Below, one piece after another: positions 5,665 to 8,864 of a stretch of DNA of 8,864 nucleotides. The translations under genes and the position numbers were made by a program. How positions within the stretch are numbered: the first letter of the stretch is position 1; each line of letters begins with the position of its first letter. The notes under the pieces were generated by a model. That model did no database searches. It was not told the origin of the DNA and was given only the letters and a program-made list of their open reading frames with translations. Origin of the DNA: Anaerolineae bacterium (GTDB lineage Bacteria; Chloroflexota; Anaerolineae; B4-G1; SLSP01); assembly GCA_016927095.1 (NCBI GenBank), contig JAFGNI010000620.1, positions 1-8,864 of the forward strand, read 5' to 3'.

Positions 5665-8600
5665 TTAGGTCGCCTCAGAGGCGGTCTGTACTTCTTGATC
5701 GACGACTACAGACTCCCAGAGAGCACCAGAGGGAAGGCGCATATAGAGGATAGGGGTGGCGACGCCGGGAAGCTGGGCGCTCACGAGGTCATCACGCGCG
5801 CGGTTGAGAGCCCGGTCAACAACGCCGTCCTCTACCAAACCTTGGTAGAAGCGTTGGGTCACCTTCTGTGCGGTGCGCATCGGGACCTTCCCGCGCATCG
5901 CAACAACAGCGGGGACGCCAATGCGCACAAGCTGGGGCGCGAGACCCGAGAGCGCATGGCCCTCCAGGGCGACGGCGCTCTGGCAGGTGGAGAGGAAAAC
6001 AAGCTGCGGCTGGACGCCCTGCCGTGCCAGCGTAGCCGCAAAGAGGCGATCGGCGATGGCGCGCGTGTTACCTTGGGCGTCCTCCATCAGAAGGTCGACA
6101 CGGGCCTGACGCGGGTTGACGCGACCGTGGCCGACGAAGTGCAGCCACTCGTAGCCTTCCAGCATCATCCGGCTCAGACGCTCCAGCGTTACCGGCGGCT
6201 TCAGGAAGGTGAGCTGGATCTCTGCCGGGTCGATCTCGGCGAAGGCAGCAGCCAGGATGTAACGCTCCAGCTCGACATTGAGGGACGGCAAATCGTAGCG
6301 TAAGGCCACATCGCGAGGGTTGGCGATGGCAGCCAGGATGCGGATGGGACGCTGGACGGTGGTCCGGCCCCAGGGTTGGTCGACCGGGATGTACCGCGAG
6401 AAGGGTGTGGTCTCGCAGGCTGCCAGCATCACGCTTTCGTCGTGGAGTAGCTCCCAGGGCAGCTGCTGGAGCTCGGAGGCGTCGGCGTCAATGCGGAGCC
6501 GCAGCCGGCGGTGCGCGCCACTCTGCTCCGCTTGACCCTCGGCGCGGTCCCACCCGCGGCGCACGGCACGGTCCCGCAACAGGGTCTCAAAGAGGTAACG
6601 CCCGTCCTGCTCCAGGTCACCGCTGGGCACCCACTCTAGGATCGACTGGCTGAGCCGTCCACCCGAGAAAACCTGGCCGCTGTTGAGCGTGAGCTCCACG
6701 TCATAGTCCCGACGCCCCTGCCTGATCCGGATCTCCACGTCAAGGGGTTCTGGCGGCGCTGCCGCAACACGGTGCGCGCCACCGTTGGCCGGCAGCACGT
6801 AGCTCTCAGCCATACTGTGGGCGCCGTTGCGGCTGACGTTGAGGAGCAAGGTCTCTTCGCGCCGGTGCGGCTCGCCACTCTTGTCGAGGTAGGAGAGCTG
6901 AAGCGTCAGGGGCACGGCATCGCCGTGCGCCAACGGCTTGACGGTGAGCGCCTCGTCCTGGCGCTTACCCTGGGGAATCGAGGCCAACGCCTGGGTCTCC
7001 GCGATCTGCCCCTCGAACTGCTCGCCGGCGGCGCGGACCACGACATCCCGCGCGAGACCGTAGCCCAGATTCTCGACCACGAGGCGCAGCTGGGACCAGG
7101 CATCCAGGGCCAGCCCATCGTGCTCCACTTTGACGGTCAGGACCGGCAGCTCCAGGCATGCCGCATAGCGTCGCTGGGCTTCGTCGGCCCGTTCTGGCAG
7201 GCGAGCGGCGGCAAAGAGCTGCGCAGCTGCCGTCCAAGCCTCAGCCTGCTGGTCAACAGTGCCCTCACGTGCAGCTAGCGCCTCGGCTTGGGCGACCCAG
7301 GCTTCTGCGGCACGCAGGAGATCGCCTTCTCCCTCCCAGACAAGGGCGGCCTTCTGCCAACGCCCCGCCTCCTCATGCACCACCGCGGGCACAGGGTAGC
7401 TCAGGGCCGTCGCCCGTCCGGTGCAATCCACCGTGATGACGTAGGGGCCTTGGCCATCGCCTGCCGCCAGAGCCGGGGCAGACTTGGTCTCCTGCGGCAT
7501 CGTGGCCTGCCAGAGCAGGGCGCCAGTCCGCCGGTCGACGCCATAGAGATGGCGGTCGTTACCGGCGATACAGAGGACATCGCCGGCGATCACCGGCGGC
7601 GCCGTCACATAGGCACCGGTCCGGAAGACCCACTGATGCGCGCCATCCTTCAGCCTCAAGGCGTAGACACCATCGCGGGCGCCCACGAAGACGCGCCGGC
7701 CGTCGGTGACGGCAGGGGTCAGCTGCTTGCCCCGCGGTCCCACCTGCGTCTCCCAGATCAGCCGTCCCTTGTCCCGCGTCAGGGCCACCACCATGCCCGA
7801 GCTGAGCACCGCAATCACAAAGGGATCGGCCACCAACGGGGTCTGGTTGAGCTGAACGCCCGAAAGCACGCCCTCAACGTCAAAACGCCAGCGGAGGTCG
7901 CCCTCCCGGTCAAAGGCCAAGAGCGAGGGAACCCGGCAGGGCACGTAGATCGTCTCACCGTCGCAAGCGGGCGCCGCCATGGCCACATCGACAGGCGCCG
8001 AGATGTCCAGGAGCATGTCGCCGGCCTCGGCATCGAGGGCAGCGACGTGGTGCGAGTTGCCCGCCATCGCCACCAGACCGCCGCCGACAGCGGGGGCGCT
8101 GATCTGCTGGATGTCGAAATCCGTGCGCCAGACAATGTGACCGTTGGTCTCAATGGCGACCATCGCACACTCACCGGGCATCGGGCCCAAATAGGGCAGG
8201 CTCATCACCGCCCGATCTGGCGCCAGGGTCGCGATGCCGCCGACAACGGCATTCCCGAAGATCTGCTCCCAACGGAGCTCGCCGGTGGCGAGGTCCAGCG
8301 CGCGCAACACCGCACCCCGGGCCGCGCGCCCCGAGGCCTGGCAGGCCACGAGGCAGGTATCGCCAAGGACGACGGGCGACGCCATAGGTTGGCCGGGCAG
8401 CGGTACGGACCAAGCAACCATAGGCTTCTGAACCGCTGCCAGGGCTTCGGGAGAGGAAACGGTGGGGGTGTAGACGGGCGCAGCCTCAGGCAATGCCGCC
8501 AAGGCGATATCGCCCCGCGTCTGGCGAATGTAGGCCAGCAACTCCGGGATCCGGCGACGCGATTCGAGGTAGTCTATCAGCTCGCGGGCGAGATCGCCGC

Positions 8601-8742
8601 GCGACGTGCCCGCCAGCGACTCCGCGTCTACAGCAAGGTCAAAGCAGACTGTGCGCAATTCGCTGAGGTCGAACCGCTGCACGAGTAGACGGCGAAGATA
8701 CGCTAGGTAGGCTCGATCGGTAGGTCGGGCAGTGCTTGCCAT
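5665..8742 (-). CDS. EAD / PQQ-type beta-propeller / CHAT caspase-like protease
   Basis: This 1025-residue protein has no signal peptide or membrane segment and should be cytoplasmic. Residues 11-80 form an effector-associated domain of the death-like type (LRTVCFDLAVDAESLAG, then ARELIDYLESRRRIPEL), which recruits partners by like-like contact. Residues about 108-455 carry PQQ/BamB-type repeats (such as ALDLATGELRWE, AFDREGDLRWRF, GVDRRTGALLWQA). Seven full repeats plus an eighth, closed by the N-terminal strand AWSVPLP (110-116), suggest an eight-bladed propeller. Helices follow (456-531, TPR-like), then a CARDB/Ig-like beta-sandwich (533-637), the CHAT N-terminal part (668-785, ending LPWELLHD) and the CHAT protease core (800-1010). 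The His motif WLHFVGHG (H872) and Cys motif VFLSTCQSA (C920) are intact, so it is predicted to be active. Such proteins are attributed to conflict or cell-death systems; here the propeller would sense a ligand or protein. The trigger and cleaved target are unknown, and no second EAD protein lies in the window. AAGG 7 nt before the ATG is a weak ribosome binding site. Confidence 0.88.
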   Translation of the reverse strand: MASTARPTDRAYLAYLRRLLVQRFDLSELRTVCFDLAVDAESLAGTSRGDLARELIDYLESRRRIPELLAYIRQTRGDIALAALPEAAPVYTPTVSSPEALAAVQKPMVAWSVPLPGQPMASPVVLGDTCLVACQASGRAARGAVLRALDLATGELRWEQIFGNAVVGGIATLAPDRAVMSLPYLGPMPGECAMVAIETNGHIVWRTDFDIQQISAPAVGGGLVAMAGNSHHVAALDAEAGDMLLDISAPVDVAMAAPACDGETIYVPCRVPSLLAFDREGDLRWRFDVEGVLSGVQLNQTPLVADPFVIAVLSSGMVVALTRDKGRLIWETQVGPRGKQLTPAVTDGRRVFVGARDGVYALRLKDGAHQWVFRTGAYVTAPPVIAGDVLCIAGNDRHLYGVDRRTGALLWQATMPQETKSAPALAAGDGQGPYVITVDCTGRATALSYPVPAVVHEEAGRWQKAALVWEGEGDLLRAAEAWVAQAEALAAREGTVDQQAEAWTAAAQLFAAARLPERADEAQRRYAACLELPVLTVKVEHDGLALDAWSQLRLVVENLGYGLARDVVVRAAGEQFEGQIAETQALASIPQGKRQDEALTVKPLAHGDAVPLTLQLSYLDKSGEPHRREETLLLNVSRNGAHSMAESYVLPANGGAHRVAAAPPEPLDVEIRIRQGRRDYDVELTLNSGQVFSGGRLSQSILEWVPSGDLEQDGRYLFETLLRDRAVRRGWDRAEGQAEQSGAHRRLRLRIDADASELQQLPWELLHDESVMLAACETTPFSRYIPVDQPWGRTTVQRPIRILAAIANPRDVALRYDLPSLNVELERYILAAAFAEIDPAEIQLTFLKPPVTLERLSRMMLEGYEWLHFVGHGRVNPRQARVDLLMEDAQGNTRAIADRLFAATLARQGVQPQLVFLSTCQSAVALEGHALSGLAPQLVRIGVPAVVAMRGKVPMRTAQKVTQRFYQGLVEDGVVDRALNRARDDLVSAQLPGVATPILYMRLPSGALWESVVVDQEVQTASEAT

Positions 8743-8777
8743 CAGGACGCCTTGTTGTTAGAGGTCGCTTACCTTTT

Positions 8778-8805
8778 AGTATAAACCTGGTTTGGGATTC
8801 TGCAA
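8778..8805 (-). promoter_or_regulatory. Promoter candidate for the CHAT gene
   Basis: On the minus strand TTGCAG (8805-8800) and TATACT (8783-8778) are 16 nt apart. The -10 box matches five of six consensus positions, the -35 box only three. Transcription would begin near 8771, leaving a leader of about 28 nt that contains the AAGG ribosome binding site. The rest of 8743-8864 shows no gene. Confidence 0.45.
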
Positions 8806-8864
8806 GTCACCGGGCACATTGCCAAGGTGCAGGTGGCATGATCTTGTCTGCGATACCAAAGGCA

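Noticed and set aside
5560..6303. A 247-codon plus-strand open frame over the CHAT catalytic region
   Set aside because: It is antisense to the CHAT motifs, has no ribosome binding site and its translation shows no family features.
7288..8688. A 466-codon open frame on the plus strand, opposite the CHAT gene
   Set aside because: It lies entirely antisense to a gene with clear domains; its translation is low-complexity Arg/Gly/His-rich with no recognisable motif, as expected in GC-rich DNA.
8820..8838. TGCCA / TGGCA inverted repeat upstream of the CHAT promoter, as a possible operator
   Set aside because: The half-sites are only 5 bp and lie upstream of the -35 box with no second copy; too weak to call.

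Overview
The window looks like chromosomal DNA from a GC-rich bacterium, most likely a member of the Chloroflexota (Anaerolineae/Caldilineae-type). This rests on gene style: a large EAD / PQQ-propeller / CHAT protein, a single-pass membrane protein carrying an NBR1-type Ig domain between glycosidase-fold domains, a stand-alone NAD(P)HX epimerase, and intergenic DNA full of GTAG-footed palindromes. No taxonomic marker is complete, so the assignment is an inference.

All four genes lie on the minus strand and are read from right to left. 8742-5665 encodes a 1025-residue protein with an effector-associated (death-like) helical domain, an apparent eight-bladed PQQ-type propeller, a short helical region, a CARDB-like beta-sandwich and a C-terminal CHAT caspase-like protease with both catalytic residues. 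5531-4770 encodes a stand-alone YjeF_N / NAD(P)H-hydrate epimerase. 4078-479 encodes a 1199-residue membrane-anchored surface protein: disordered cytoplasmic tail, one transmembrane helix, beta-sandwich, degenerate GH18-like barrel, Ig-like domain, acidic linker, NBR1-type Ig domain, and a clan GH-A-like barrel with both catalytic glutamates. 183-1 is the start of obg (cgtA), which runs off the left edge. The genes are separated by gaps of roughly 130 to 690 bp and appear to be independent transcription units; nothing shows that they act in one pathway. A promoter with its -10 box almost touching the ATG is visible for obg (probably a leaderless transcript), and a conventional one for the CHAT gene.

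The most unusual DNA is the 691-bp gap 4079-4769, together with the small gap 5538-5664. Five REP-type palindromes, each with a GTAG foot, lie here. One pair sits 5'-foot to 5'-foot and differs only by three compensatory base-pair swaps, keeping the same CTTGT loop. Another pair shares an AGCCG loop and also shows compensatory changes. Around them is a second repeat family: an exact 24-bp inverted repeat, 358 bp apart, flanked by 10-bp direct repeats, with further copies of the same GGGAGAAGAG core inside the gap and in the 3' end of the epimerase gene. No RNA gene, CRISPR array or complete transposase gene was seen.
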